55,683 nucleotides of DNA from SZAS-103 sp038226665 (GCA_038226665.1 JBBRQI010000019.1:1-55683); one strand, 5' to 3'. Positions 42,785-52,181 are shown, counted from the stretch's first letter. The notes: generated by a model not told the origin, from the sequence alone. Numbers and translations are program-made.

Positions 42785-43912
42785 ATGTTGAATTTCGTGC
42801 TCGCGGTGGTGATCGTCGCGCTGGTCTTCGAGTACATCAATGGTTTCCACGACACCGCGAATTCGATCGCGACCGTCGTCGCAACCAAGGTCTTGTCGCC
42901 GATGCAGGCGGTCGGGCTTGCCGCCGCCACCAACCTGATCGGCGCGCTCTGGGGCACTGCGGTCGCCAAGACTATCGCCACGGGATTGATCGACACGCAC
43001 GTCGTCGACGTCACCGCGCAATTGATCCTGTGCGCGCTGGCCGGCGCGACCATCTGGAACCTGATCACCTGGGGGCTTGGCCTGCCGTCGTCGTCGAGCC
43101 ACGCGCTGATCGGCGGCCTGTGCGGCGCGGCGCTCGCGTCATCGCACGGGCAATGGGCCGCGATCATCTGGTCGCAGCCGGCGCATCTCTGGTTCAAGGG
43201 CGCGGGCGTGTTCTGGAAAGTCATCGTACCGATGGTGACATCGCCGGTGCTCGGCTTCATCGGCGCGTTCGCTTTGCTGGCATTGTTGTACGCGATCATC
43301 GTCGGCATCTCGCGCCTCGGCGGCCCGTTGTCGCGGTTCGCGCGGCCGCGCTGGGTGAATGCCTTCTTCCGCAAGGCGCAGCTCGGCAGCGCGGCTTACA
43401 TGGGTTTTGCGCACGGCTCCAACGACGCGCAGAAGACGATGGGCATCATCGCGCTCGCACTGGTGTCGGCCACGAAGACGCACCAGCTCGACGCATTGCC
43501 GCACTGGCTGGATTTCCTGCGGCCATCGGCAGATGCGCTCGCGCATGGCGACATCGACCTGTGGATCAAGCTCAGTTGCGCAATCGTCATGGCATCGGGC
43601 ACCGCCGCCGGCGGCTGGCGCATCATCAAGACGCTCGGCCACAAGATGGTGAAGCTGCACCCGATCGACGGCTTCGTCGCGGAAACCGCGGCGGCGACGG
43701 TGATCACCTACGCTTCGTCGCTCGGCATCCCGGTGTCGACGACGCACAACATCTCCGGCGCGATCATGGGCGCGGGCTGCGCGAAGAATCCGAACGCGGT
43801 GAAGTGGGGCGTCGTCGAACGCATCATCTGGGCGTGGATTCTGACGATCCCGGCAGCCGGCGGCGCGGCCTGGGTGCTGGTGCATGCCTTCGAGGCGATT
43901 GGTTGGGCCTGA
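42785..43912 (+). CDS. pit: Low-affinity inorganic phosphate transporter Pit
   Basis: 375 residues and about ten helices in two inverted PiT repeats. Each half has the signature: FEYINGFHDTANSIATVV at the start and AAYMGFAHGSNDAQKTMGI in the second half, with LPSSSSHALIGG and IPVSTTHNISGAIMG motifs. It imports phosphate (as a metal complex) coupled to protons. It is shorter than E. coli PitA (499) and closer to the DUF47-associated Pit group. Confidence 0.97.
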   Translation: MLNFVLAVVIVALVFEYINGFHDTANSIATVVATKVLSPMQAVGLAAATNLIGALWGTAVAKTIATGLIDTHVVDVTAQLILCALAGATIWNLITWGLGLPSSSSHALIGGLCGAALASSHGQWAAIIWSQPAHLWFKGAGVFWKVIVPMVTSPVLGFIGAFALLALLYAIIVGISRLGGPLSRFARPRWVNAFFRKAQLGSAAYMGFAHGSNDAQKTMGIIALALVSATKTHQLDALPHWLDFLRPSADALAHGDIDLWIKLSCAIVMASGTAAGGWRIIKTLGHKMVKLHPIDGFVAETAAATVITYASSLGIPVSTTHNISGAIMGAGCAKNPNAVKWGVVERIIWAWILTIPAAGGAAWVLVHAFEAIGWA

Positions 43913-43922
43913 CTGAGCGTTT

Positions 43923-43948
43923 GCTACATGCGTTGAATCGCATGTAGC
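43923..43948 (+). terminator. Hairpin after pit
   Basis: A perfect 10-bp stem GCTACATGCG/CGCATGTAGC with six-base loop lies ten bases beyond the pit stop. There is no T-tract, so it may protect the 3' end or act with Rho. Confidence 0.5.
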
Positions 43949-44043
43949 GCGATGTCAGGCGCGAGGCACGGATGGCCGAGCCGGACACGCTTGATGAGCG
44001 CATGGAAGCGCGAATTTAGTCGTCGCTGGGAATGGACACTTCG

Positions 44044-44451
44044 TTACAGCAAATCCCCGCCCGCCGACAGCAGATGCTCGATCCGATCGCCGAGGCCGCC
44101 GATTTCCAGCACGAGGCGATCGACCTCGGCCGCTTCGAGGCAGTCGTAAGGACGGTTCTCGCAGAGTTGCAGGTAGGGCACGCCGTCGAGCGGGCTGATC
44201 GCGAGGTAGCCGACTGCGCTTTCCCAGTTGAATGCGAGCGCGCGCTTGAGGTCGACGCCCGTGGTTGGCGCGAGCACGGTACTGACGCGCACGTACTTGC
44301 GGCCGTCCTCGTCCTCGAGTTCGGCGAGGTAGATGCTCTGGTGGCGACGGCCCTTGTCCAGCGACAACCGCACGCACAGCAGGTACGGATCGTTCGTGGT
44401 CAGTTTGTAGCCCGTGAGTAGGTGGCCGCGGATCTGTTCGAAGTTGAGCAT
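44044..44451 (-). CDS. Conserved hypothetical protein
   Basis: 135 residues, no signal peptide or membrane segment. Alternating strands and helices include YLLCVRLSLDKGRRHQSIYL and KRALAFNWESAVGYLAI. The overall pattern resembles small YbjN/type III chaperone-like folds, but I cannot assign a family. It stands alone on the minus strand, divergent from the alkyltransferase-like gene. Codon bias matches the core genes, so I consider it real. Confidence 0.6.
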   Translation of the reverse strand: MLNFEQIRGHLLTGYKLTTNDPYLLCVRLSLDKGRRHQSIYLAELEDEDGRKYVRVSTVLAPTTGVDLKRALAFNWESAVGYLAISPLDGVPYLQLCENRPYDCLEAAEVDRLVLEIGGLGDRIEHLLSAGGDLL

Positions 44452-44504
44452 GGTGATCCCAAGGTGTTCGGTCTTATGCTAACCCCGCGCTCCCGGTGAC
44501 ACCA

Positions 44505-44987
44505 ATGCCACGCCGTCCGACCCCGAAACCAGCTTTTACGAAACATCCTGCCGCAAACCGCGCTTCCGCGAAGTCCGCGACTGCGAATTCAAGCTCTACC
44601 AAACCGATCACGGCGAAGGCCGCGATCAACCGCATCCACGCTGCCATCCGCGCGATTCCGAAAGGCAGCGTCGCCGGTTATGGCGTCATAGCACGGCGCG
44701 CGGGACTGCCGGGCCACGCGCGGCTGGTCGCGCGGGTGTTGTCTGACAACGACGATCCAACTCTGCCCTGGCATCGCGTGCTGCGCAGCGACGGGTATAT
44801 CGCGTTCCCTGCCGATTCGGAAGGGTTTGCCGAACAGACTCAGCGCCTGCGCGCGGAAGGCGTGGCCGTCGCATTCGGTCGCGTGAAAGGGGATGCCGCG
44901 CGCCGGGGATTCGCTGGATGCGCTGCTGTGGGCGCCGCCGAAGCGCTGAAGACGGTGCCGAGCTGGGATTCGTACAGAGAAATGTGA
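44505..44987 (+). CDS. Alkyltransferase-like (ATL) DNA-repair protein
   Basis: 160 residues. The C-terminal domain (about 45-130) matches the DNA-binding fold of O6-alkylguanine alkyltransferase, with RIHAAIRAIPKGSVAGYGVIARRAGLPGHARLVARVL, but the acceptor PCHRV is PWHRV, the hallmark of ATL proteins. These bind O6-alkylguanine without repairing it and hand the lesion to nucleotide-excision repair. The first 45 residues are a Lys/Ser/Thr/Ala-rich tail absent from most homologues, possibly a nonspecific DNA-binding arm. An earlier GTG at 44496 is possible. Confidence 0.9.
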   Translation: MPRRPTPKPAFTKHPAANRASAKSATANSSSTKPITAKAAINRIHAAIRAIPKGSVAGYGVIARRAGLPGHARLVARVLSDNDDPTLPWHRVLRSDGYIAFPADSEGFAEQTQRLRAEGVAVAFGRVKGDAARRGFAGCAAVGAAEALKTVPSWDSYREM

Positions 44988-45030
44988 CCCAATGCCGGTA
45001 TCATGGCCGCCTTGTTTGCGCGGAGCCCGC

Positions 45031-45678
45031 ATGTTCAACCATTTGCCGAAAGCCACCCAGGCGTTGATGTGGATCAATGGTGGCCTGCTGTTGCTGAAAT
45101 ACATCATCGGCGATGCGAGTTTGGAACCGTTCGCCTTGTGGCCGCTGGGCGGAGGCGGGCTGGACGACTTGTCTGGCGGCAAGAGCTTCATGCCGTGGCA
45201 GCTGGTGACCTATGCATTCCTGCACGCGGACATCAACCACATCTTCTTCAACATGCTCGCGCTGCTCATGTTCGGCGCGCCGCTGGAATACACCTGGGGC
45301 ACGAATCGCTTCCTTCAGTATTACTTCGTGTGCGTGGTTGGCGCGGGCCTGACCTATCTCGCGTGGGCGGCGGTCATGCATATTTCAAGCCCGGTGATCG
45401 GTGCCTCGGGCGGCGTGTTCGGGTTGCTGCTCGCCTACGGCATGCTGTTTCCAAAGCAGCGGGTGATGCTGCTGTTCCCGCCGATCCCGATGGACGCGCG
45501 CACGCTGGTGATCGGCTACGGCGTGCTTGAACTGTTGAGCGGTGTGATCGGCGTCGGCGCGAACATCGCGCATTTCGCGCACCTCGGCGGCATGCTGTTC
45601 GGCTGGCTCATGATCCGCTACTGGCGCGGTCAGCCGCCGTTCCGCAAACCGCCACGCGGCGGCGGGATCAAGCGCTGA
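45031..45678 (+). CDS. Rhomboid-family intramembrane serine protease
   Basis: 215 residues with six helices. Ser in GASGGVFGLL and His in HFAHLGGMLFGW form the catalytic dyad, and HINHIFFNML the conserved His/Asn helix 2 (here ADINHIFFNMLALLMFG). It cleaves membrane proteins within or near the membrane. The ATG at 45031 gives the usual short cytosolic N-terminus and has CGGAG upstream. The gene is convergent with the first M13 paralogue. Confidence 0.95.
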   Translation: MFNHLPKATQALMWINGGLLLLKYIIGDASLEPFALWPLGGGGLDDLSGGKSFMPWQLVTYAFLHADINHIFFNMLALLMFGAPLEYTWGTNRFLQYYFVCVVGAGLTYLAWAAVMHISSPVIGASGGVFGLLLAYGMLFPKQRVMLLFPPIPMDARTLVIGYGVLELLSGVIGVGANIAHFAHLGGMLFGWLMIRYWRGQPPFRKPPRGGGIKR

Positions 45679-45715
45679 GGTTTCCTCTTTCTTCCATCTG
45701 GAAGAAGCGTCGGGT

Positions 45716-45746
45716 CATCAACGCCAGATCGGCATCAACGCCAGAT
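45716..45746. repeat. 17-bp-spaced direct repeat at the 3' end of the inactive M13 gene
   Basis: CATCAACGCCAGAT occurs at 45716-45729 and again at 45733-45746. The second copy contains the stop codon and last residues of the inactive M13 gene; the first lies just beyond it. It is a local duplication at the gene's end. Confidence 0.7.
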
Positions 45747-47768
45747 TGAAACTGGCGTCTTGCTCTCCATCGCCTGCCATGCCTTGCACTGGAACGCCTG
45801 GCCGAATTCCGGCACGTTCGCGAGCACGCCGTTGACGCGATATTTCGCCGGGGCCTGGATCGAGGTGCTGACTTCAGCGGTCGCGGTATCCGGCGCGGTG
45901 TTGCGCTCCCAGACTTTTGCATAGGCCTCGAAGAAACGTTGCTCCGATGGCGCTGCACCACCTGCTGGCCGCTGTTGCGCATCCATGTGCGACGCCTTGA
46001 ACGCATCCAGCGCCAGTTCGACGCCAGCAAGGTCGGCGAGGTTCTCATCGCGTGTCTGGTGGCCGTTGACCTTGATTTCGCCCTGCGCCGTGTATGCATC
46101 GTACTGCGCGATGATTGGTGCGGTGCGTTGCTCGTAAGCCGCCGATACCAGCGGCGTCCACCAGTCGTGCAACTGCCCATTCGCATCGATCGTGCGGCCC
46201 TTGCTGTCGAACGCATAGTGCAGTTGATGGCCGATCAGGGAACCTAGCGCGCCGTTTTGCTGCGCGACGTCGAACGAGGCGTCGAACACCGGCGATTGCA
46301 GGAACGCGGCAGTAATCACCACGCGGTTCTGTACAAGGTCGTAGCTTACGTCGGGAACCTGCGCGAGTACGGGCCAGCGTCGTTCGCTGGTGCGTTTGCC
46401 GATCGCGGCCATGTCGCGCTGGTGACTCCACGCGGCGGCGGCGAGCATGTCGTTCGCGAAGCCGCTGCCGAGAGCCAGTCCGGTCAGCGACACATCGCGC
46501 GCCGGTGCACCGATCTCGATGCGCAGCTTGTCGAGCTTGGCCTGCGCTGCCGTGCGCGTCGGCTCATCCATCCATGCGTTGTGCGCAATCGCATCCTTGG
46601 CCGCCGCGCGCAGGCCATCGGCGACATGGGTTGCGGCGTCCTTCGATGCCTGCGGCAGGTAGCGTCCGGCATATGCATGGCCCATTGGTTCGCCGAGCGC
46701 GCGATCGATCGCGTCGAGCACCGCGAGTGCACGCGGCTGCGGTTGCTGGCTGCCGTCGAGGATGCGGTCGTACATCTGGAAGTGCGCGTCCTGGAAGCCG
46801 CGCGAGAGGTACGGCGCCAGCGCGTTCGCGACATGGAAGCGCAGGTAGGCTTGCCATTGCTCGACCGGGACGGTCGCGAGCATGCCATCGGCGGCTGCGA
46901 AATAACCGGTGTGCGCGAGCGAGATATGGTCGTCGTCGGCGTGTTGCGCGCGCAGGAACTTGTCGAACGCGATGTTCGGATACGCCCTCTGCAATTCCGC
47001 AAGCGTCACCGGACGATACGCATTGTTCGGGTCGCGCAATTGCACGAGCGGCAGCGACGCCTGTGCGAGTTGCATCTCGATCGACAGCACCCATCCGGAT
47101 TCGGTCGAAACCTTGTCCGCCGACGTCCCCGAGAGTTGCAGGACCGTTTCGACATAGGTGCGATAGCGGCCGAGCAGGGCGCGCGTGTCTGCATCGGGAC
47201 GCGTGTAGTAATCCGGATCGGGCAGGCCGAGACCGCCCTGGTTCGCGTAACCCAGCTGGCGATCGAAATCCTTCAGGTCGACATCGGCGGAAAAGTTGAA
47301 CAGCACCGGCACGCCGGCCGCGTGCAGGTCGGCGATCGCGGCCGATACGTCTTTCGCTTTCCTGATTTTCGCGATGCGATCGAACAACGGTTGCATCGGC
47401 GCAGTTCCGGCGGCATCGACAGCGGACTCGTTCATGCCATCGGTCCACAGCGCACCGAGTGCGCGTTCGGCGTCGCTCGATGGATTGCTCGCGAGCGATT
47501 CGAGCAACGTCCGTTCCTGCTGGCGCGCATTCGCGAGCATCGCGTCGAATGCCGACACGCTTCCCGCTGCGGGCGCGGGGTTCGCTTTCAGCCATGCGCC
47601 ATTGGTCGCCTCATAGAAATCGCTGCAGGCCGCGTTCGCGGGAGCGGTTGCAGCGGGTTTCGCCGTCTTCGCGGCAGGTTTTGATTTTGCCTTCGAGGCA
47701 TCGGCGGTTGTGTTGAAGCCGAGCATCAGCATCGGAACGAGCAGCAAGGCATGACGCGTGCGGGGCAT
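45735..47768 (-). CDS. M13 (neprilysin-like) peptidase homologue lacking the zinc motif
   Basis: 677 residues from the ATG at 47768. Signal peptide (1-22), then a Lys/Ala-rich linker and the full M13 architecture. The zinc helix that should read HExxH is H514-Q515-L516-H517-Y518: the catalytic Glu is Gln and the second zinc His is Tyr. The third ligand motif ENLAD (E575) and a C-terminal CKAWQAM are kept. The protein should therefore be secreted and folded but not an active peptidase by the family mechanism. It has no frameshift and its codon use matches its neighbours, so it appears to be under selection. An intact paralogue lies at 48410. Confidence 0.9.
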   Translation of the reverse strand: MPRTRHALLLVPMLMLGFNTTADASKAKSKPAAKTAKPAATAPANAACSDFYEATNGAWLKANPAPAAGSVSAFDAMLANARQQERTLLESLASNPSSDAERALGALWTDGMNESAVDAAGTAPMQPLFDRIAKIRKAKDVSAAIADLHAAGVPVLFNFSADVDLKDFDRQLGYANQGGLGLPDPDYYTRPDADTRALLGRYRTYVETVLQLSGTSADKVSTESGWVLSIEMQLAQASLPLVQLRDPNNAYRPVTLAELQRAYPNIAFDKFLRAQHADDDHISLAHTGYFAAADGMLATVPVEQWQAYLRFHVANALAPYLSRGFQDAHFQMYDRILDGSQQPQPRALAVLDAIDRALGEPMGHAYAGRYLPQASKDAATHVADGLRAAAKDAIAHNAWMDEPTRTAAQAKLDKLRIEIGAPARDVSLTGLALGSGFANDMLAAAAWSHQRDMAAIGKRTSERRWPVLAQVPDVSYDLVQNRVVITAAFLQSPVFDASFDVAQQNGALGSLIGHQLHYAFDSKGRTIDANGQLHDWWTPLVSAAYEQRTAPIIAQYDAYTAQGEIKVNGHQTRDENLADLAGVELALDAFKASHMDAQQRPAGGAAPSEQRFFEAYAKVWERNTAPDTATAEVSTSIQAPAKYRVNGVLANVPEFGQAFQCKAWQAMESKTPVSIWR

Positions 47769-47930
47769 CGGCGGACTCCAGGCGGGATGCCGAAGTGTAA
47801 CAAGCCCGACGCCGGAGCCGGTTCGGTGTCCAGCTACAGGCGCTCCCGGCGCCTGTGTGCACTTCCCACTCATGATCGCCGGGAAGCGCAACGACGTTGT
47901 ACGATCAGCACGGATCCAGGGGGAATTGCC

Positions 47931-48329
47931 ATGACGCACGCAAGCGGCAGGTTCGACGTGAAACTGGAGCCACGCGCGCCCGATCACGAGCATGGCGCAG
48001 AGATCGGCAGGATGACGATCGACAAGCATTTCGAGGGCGACCTCGCAGCGACCAGCAAGGGCCAGATGCTCGCGTTCCTTACCAACGTCGGTGGGTCGGC
48101 GGGCTACGTCGCGATGGAAATCGTGTCCGGAACATTGCACGGCCGCCAAGGCAGCTTCGTGCTCCAGCACAGCGGCACGATGACACGCGGTGCGAAGGAA
48201 CTCAGCGTCACCGTGGTGCCGGACTCCGGTACCGCACAACTCACTGGCCTCGCTGGCCGCATGGACATCGTCATCACCGATGGCCAGCATTCCTATGCGT
48301 TCGATTACACGCTGCCAGACAGTGTGTAA
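47931..48329 (+). CDS. DUF3224 domain protein
   Basis: 132 residues forming a predicted small beta-barrel (allene-oxide-cyclase-like) with the DUF3224 pattern MTIDKHFEGDLAATSKGQM, GYVAMEIVSGTLHGRQGSFVLQHSG and LTGLAGRMDI. Function is unknown; no signal peptide. A strong ribosome site AGGGGGA precedes the ATG. It lies on the plus strand between the two M13 genes on the minus strand, and shares a terminator with the second. Confidence 0.9.
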   Translation: MTHASGRFDVKLEPRAPDHEHGAEIGRMTIDKHFEGDLAATSKGQMLAFLTNVGGSAGYVAMEIVSGTLHGRQGSFVLQHSGTMTRGAKELSVTVVPDSGTAQLTGLAGRMDIVITDGQHSYAFDYTLPDSV

Positions 48330-48360
48330 TTGACGCTAGCGGGAATGCCTTCTTGCAATG

Positions 48361-48387
48361 AAGAACCCCCGCAATGCGGGGGTTCTT
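48361..48387. terminator. Bidirectional terminator between DUF3224 and the active M13 gene
   Basis: A perfect 12-bp stem AAGAACCCCCGC/GCGGGGGTTCTT with a three-base loop sits between convergent genes. Short T-runs follow on both strands. Confidence 0.85.
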
Positions 48388-48409
48388 TGCAACGTGCAAC
48401 GAACAACAA

Positions 48410-50536
48410 TTACCAGATCACTACCTGCTTGTCGGCTGCACGCACCATCGCGTCGCCGGCCTTGCACGAGAACGCCTGCGCGAACGCGGGCATGTTCGAC
48501 GGCGCGCCGGCCGCGCGGAACCTTGCCGGCGAATGCGGATCGGTGTTCACGCGCACGGCTGCTTCCTCAGGCTTGAAGTTGCGACGCCACACGTTCGCCC
48601 AGTTCATGAAGAAGCGCTGGTTCTGGGTGTAGCCGTCGATCTTCGGATCGGCCGCGTTCTTTTCCGCGAGTGCTTTCTGCAATGCGTCGTAGGCGATGTT
48701 GAGGCCGCCGAGGTCGGCGATGTTCTCGCCCAAGGTCAGCGCGCCCTTGACGTGCTGATCCTTGGTCGCATCGCCGCTCGCATCCTTGATCGCAACGTAA
48801 TCGTTGAACTGCGCGATCAGCTTGCCGGTGCGTTCCTTGAAACCCTTCTTGTCGGCGTCGGTCCACCATTCGCTCTGGTTGCCCCTGGCGTCGAACTGCG
48901 CGCCCTGGTCGTCGTAGCCGTGGCTCATCTCGTGGCCGATCACCGCGCCGATGCCGCCGTAGTTGAGTGCATCGTCTGCCTTGGCATCGAAGAACGGCGG
49001 TTGCAGTATCGCGGCCGGGAACACGATCTCATTCTGATTCGGGTTGTAGTAGGCGTTGACCGTCTGCGGCGTCATGCCCCATTCGGTGCGATCGACCGGC
49101 TTGCCGATCTTGCCGAGCTGCCAGCGCGTGTTGAATTCGCCGGCGGCAAGCACATTGCCTAGGTAATTGTCACGGCTGATCTTCAGCCCGGTCCAGTCGC
49201 GCCACTTGCTCGGGTAGCCGATCTTCGGCATGAAGCTGGACCATTTCTCCATCGCCTTCTTCTTGGTGTCCGCGCTCATCCAGTCGAGTTTCTCGAGGCG
49301 CGCCTTGAGCGCATTGCGCAGGTTGTCCACCAGCTTCTCGGCAGAGGCCTTCGCTTCAGGCGTGAAGTACTGCTTGACGTAGAGCTGACCGAGCGCTTCG
49401 CCGGTATTGTCGTTGACGGAGCCGAGTACGCGCTTCCAGCGGGCCTTCATTTCCTTCTGGCCGTGCAGAGTCTTGTTGTAGAAGTCGAACTTCTCGGCCG
49501 CCAGTTCGTCGTTGAGGTACGGCGCGGCTGCGTCGATCGCCTGGTAGCGGAAGTACGCCTTCCACTGTTCGATCGGCAAGGTGCTGAGCATCTTGTCGAA
49601 TTCAGCGAAGAATTTCGGCTCGGCCGACGAGAAGCCCTTGACGCCCTTCACGCCGATGCCATCGAAAAACTTTTCCCACGCGAAGTGCGGGGTGATCTTG
49701 TCGGCGTCGGCGACGCTGACCATCTTGTACTGATTGGCGGTGTCGCGCGCCTGGATCGGCGTCAGCGAGGCGGTTGCCAGTTCGGTTTCGATCGCCAGCA
49801 CCCACGCTGCCTGCTGCTTCGCGTCGGCTTCGGAAACGCCGCCAAGTTGCAGGGTTTTCGCGATATGCACGAGATAGGCACCGCGGATGTTCTTGTATTG
49901 GTCCTCGAGGTAGTACGCGCGCTCGGGCAGGTTGTAGCCGCCCTCGGATGCGTAGCCGATCGTCATCGATGAATCCTTAAAGTCGGCCTGGCCGCCGAAG
50001 CCGAAAACGCCGACTAGACCCTTGGCGAAGTTCGCATCGATGTAGTTCGCAATGTCGTCCGGGGTCTTGAGCGCGTCGATCGGTGCGAGGAACGGCTTGA
50101 GCTTGTCGGTCGCCGGTGTGGCGTTGATCGTTTTCTCGTCCATGCCGCTCGCGTAGAAGTCGCCGACAAGTTGCTCGATCGAACCTGCCGCGGCCTTGCC
50201 ATCCAACGCCTCGAGGATGCCTTTTTGCGCGTTCTCCGAGCGCTCGTCGAGCATCTCGAAACTGCCCCACGAAGTGCGGTCGTTCGGGACCGGATTCGCG
50301 GCGAGCCACTTGTTGTTGACGAAGCCATTGAGATCGTCGCAGGCCTTGACCGAAGTATCGAGGTCGGCGAGCTTGAGTGTGCTGGTCGCGCCAAGATCGG
50401 CAGGCGCAGTGGTAGCGGCAGCGGAGTCGGGTGCCGGAGAAACTGCGGGAGTCGATGCAGTCTGGTCCTGCTGCGAACACGCGGCGAGCGCGACCAGCAC
50501 GGCGAGGGTGAGCGGTTTGTGCAAACGCATGTTCAT
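48410..50536 (-). CDS. M13 family zinc metallopeptidase (lipoprotein)
   Basis: 708 residues from the ATG at 50536, with AGGAGAG four bases upstream. The lipobox is LAAC, so it is membrane-anchored in the periplasm. The zinc motif H535-E536-M-S-H539 is intact, as is the third ligand E604 in ENIADLGG, and the NAYYNPNQNEI substrate-binding strand is present. It ends VVIW, close to the usual C-terminal W of the family. It degrades peptides of modest length. It is paralogous to the inactive gene at 45735, and the pair surrounds a DUF3224 gene. Confidence 0.95.
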   Translation of the reverse strand: MNMRLHKPLTLAVLVALAACSQQDQTASTPAVSPAPDSAAATTAPADLGATSTLKLADLDTSVKACDDLNGFVNNKWLAANPVPNDRTSWGSFEMLDERSENAQKGILEALDGKAAAGSIEQLVGDFYASGMDEKTINATPATDKLKPFLAPIDALKTPDDIANYIDANFAKGLVGVFGFGGQADFKDSSMTIGYASEGGYNLPERAYYLEDQYKNIRGAYLVHIAKTLQLGGVSEADAKQQAAWVLAIETELATASLTPIQARDTANQYKMVSVADADKITPHFAWEKFFDGIGVKGVKGFSSAEPKFFAEFDKMLSTLPIEQWKAYFRYQAIDAAAPYLNDELAAEKFDFYNKTLHGQKEMKARWKRVLGSVNDNTGEALGQLYVKQYFTPEAKASAEKLVDNLRNALKARLEKLDWMSADTKKKAMEKWSSFMPKIGYPSKWRDWTGLKISRDNYLGNVLAAGEFNTRWQLGKIGKPVDRTEWGMTPQTVNAYYNPNQNEIVFPAAILQPPFFDAKADDALNYGGIGAVIGHEMSHGYDDQGAQFDARGNQSEWWTDADKKGFKERTGKLIAQFNDYVAIKDASGDATKDQHVKGALTLGENIADLGGLNIAYDALQKALAEKNAADPKIDGYTQNQRFFMNWANVWRRNFKPEEAAVRVNTDPHSPARFRAAGAPSNMPAFAQAFSCKAGDAMVRAADKQVVIW

Positions 50537-50795
50537 GAACTCTCCTGAAAATTGCGGGATGGTGTTTGGTGGACAGGTCGGGTCGGCTATCGAATCCGGC
50601 GGTCGCGCAGCCACTGACGCGGCATCGCGCGCGCGAGGGCGCACTGTAGGCCACACGGCGCGTGCGCGAACGTGTCGAAGGTCACGGCCAGCCTGAAACG
50701 CAATTTTTACAAATTCAGGACCGCCCGCTGCTGAGCGCATTCAAGCTACTGCGTGCTAACGTCACGGCCTCATTCGTTAGCGCGGGAGTCGCGGC

Positions 50796-52181
50796 ATGAA
50801 AGTCACCTTCTACGGCGCGGCCGGCGGTGTGGTCACCGGTTCCTGCCATCTGCTCGAAGCGGCCGGCAAACGCATCCTGCTCGATTGCGGGATGGTGCAA
50901 GGCGGTCGAGATTCGGATGCGACCAATGCCAAAGCTTTCGGATTCGATCCGACAACGCTTGATGCGCTGGTGATCAGCCACGCGCACATCGACCATATCG
51001 GACGCGTGCCGCTACTCGTGAAGCGCGGGTTCGCCGGGCCGATCTTCGCGCAGGCCGCGACCTGCGACCTGTTGCCGATCATGCTGCTCGATGCGGCGTC
51101 GTTGTCCGAGCGCGGCGCGGAAATGGCCAATCGCCATCACATGCATGGCGAACCCGACCTGGAGCCGCTGTACACCGTCGACGATGTCGCCGCCGTGCTG
51201 AAACTGCTGCATCCTCTGCCGTACGACACCGTCACCGAAATCCTTCCTGGCGTGACCCTGCGGCTGCACGATGCGGGCCACATCCTCGGGTCGTCCATCC
51301 TGGAAATCAGTGCGAGCGACCCCGCGCCGAAGACCCTCGTTTTCTCCGGCGACATCGGCATGCCCGGCACGCCGATCCTGCGCGATCCGGCCACGCCGCC
51401 GCGCGCCGACCTGATCCTCATGGAATCGACGTACGGCGATCGCAACCACAAGGATCGTGCCGCAACCGTGGCCGAGCTCGGCACTATTTTCGCGAAGGCG
51501 GCCGCGAGCGGCGGCAACGTGATCATCCCGGCGTTCGCGGTCGGGCGCAGCCAGGAACTGCTGTACTGGTTCGCGCAGCACTACGACGACTGGAATCTAT
51601 CGCAGTGGAAGGTCTTCCTCGACAGCCCGATGGCCGCGAAAGTCATGGCCGTGTACGACCGCCATGAGGAACTGTTCGACGCCGATGCGGTGAAGGTCTG
51701 GCAAGGCAGGCCCAAACCATTCGCGATGCCGAACCTGAGGGTCACTGCGGGTGCCGAGGAGAGCAAGGCGATTAACGCGCTGCACGGCGGCGCGATCGTC
51801 ATCGCCGGTTCGGGCATGGCCAATGGCGGACGCATCCGCCATCACCTCGCGAACAATCTCTCGAATCCGAACGCGCACGTGATCTTCGTCGGCTACCAGG
51901 CCGACGGCACGCTCGGTCGCATGCTCGTGAACGGATTGAAACACGTGAAGCTGTTCGGACAGGACATGCCGGTGCGAGCGCAGATCCACACCGTCGGCGG
52001 CCTGTCCGCACACGCCGATCAGCAGGGCTTGCTAGACTGGTATGGTGCGAGTCCGAACCACCCGCCGGTCGCCCTCGTGCACGGCGAGAATCCCGCGCGC
52101 GAGACATTGAGCGCAAAACTTCACGCGCAATTCGGCATCGACGTGACCCTGTCGCAACCGGGCATGACGCGCGATGTCTGA
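50796..52181 (+). CDS. Beta-CASP metallo-beta-lactamase-fold nuclease
   Basis: 461 residues. The MBL half has HAHIDHIGR (zinc motif), GHILGSS and FSGDIG, followed by ESTYGDR and a beta-CASP cap (PAFAVGRSQELLYWF, ASGMANGGR-like SGMANGGRI). RMMBL appears at HTVGGLSAHADQ and LVHGE. The family includes CPSF-73 and bacterial RNases of the same type, so it is probably a cytosolic RNA nuclease. It is divergent from the M13 gene and its 3' end overlaps the acyltransferase gene by eight bases. Confidence 0.93.
   Translation: MKVTFYGAAGGVVTGSCHLLEAAGKRILLDCGMVQGGRDSDATNAKAFGFDPTTLDALVISHAHIDHIGRVPLLVKRGFAGPIFAQAATCDLLPIMLLDAASLSERGAEMANRHHMHGEPDLEPLYTVDDVAAVLKLLHPLPYDTVTEILPGVTLRLHDAGHILGSSILEISASDPAPKTLVFSGDIGMPGTPILRDPATPPRADLILMESTYGDRNHKDRAATVAELGTIFAKAAASGGNVIIPAFAVGRSQELLYWFAQHYDDWNLSQWKVFLDSPMAAKVMAVYDRHEELFDADAVKVWQGRPKPFAMPNLRVTAGAEESKAINALHGGAIVIAGSGMANGGRIRHHLANNLSNPNAHVIFVGYQADGTLGRMLVNGLKHVKLFGQDMPVRAQIHTVGGLSAHADQQGLLDWYGASPNHPPVALVHGENPARETLSAKLHAQFGIDVTLSQPGMTRDV

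Noticed and set aside
47769..48290. N-terminal extension of the inactive M13 protein
   Set aside because: It lies antisense to DUF3224 and precedes a clear signal peptide at 47768.
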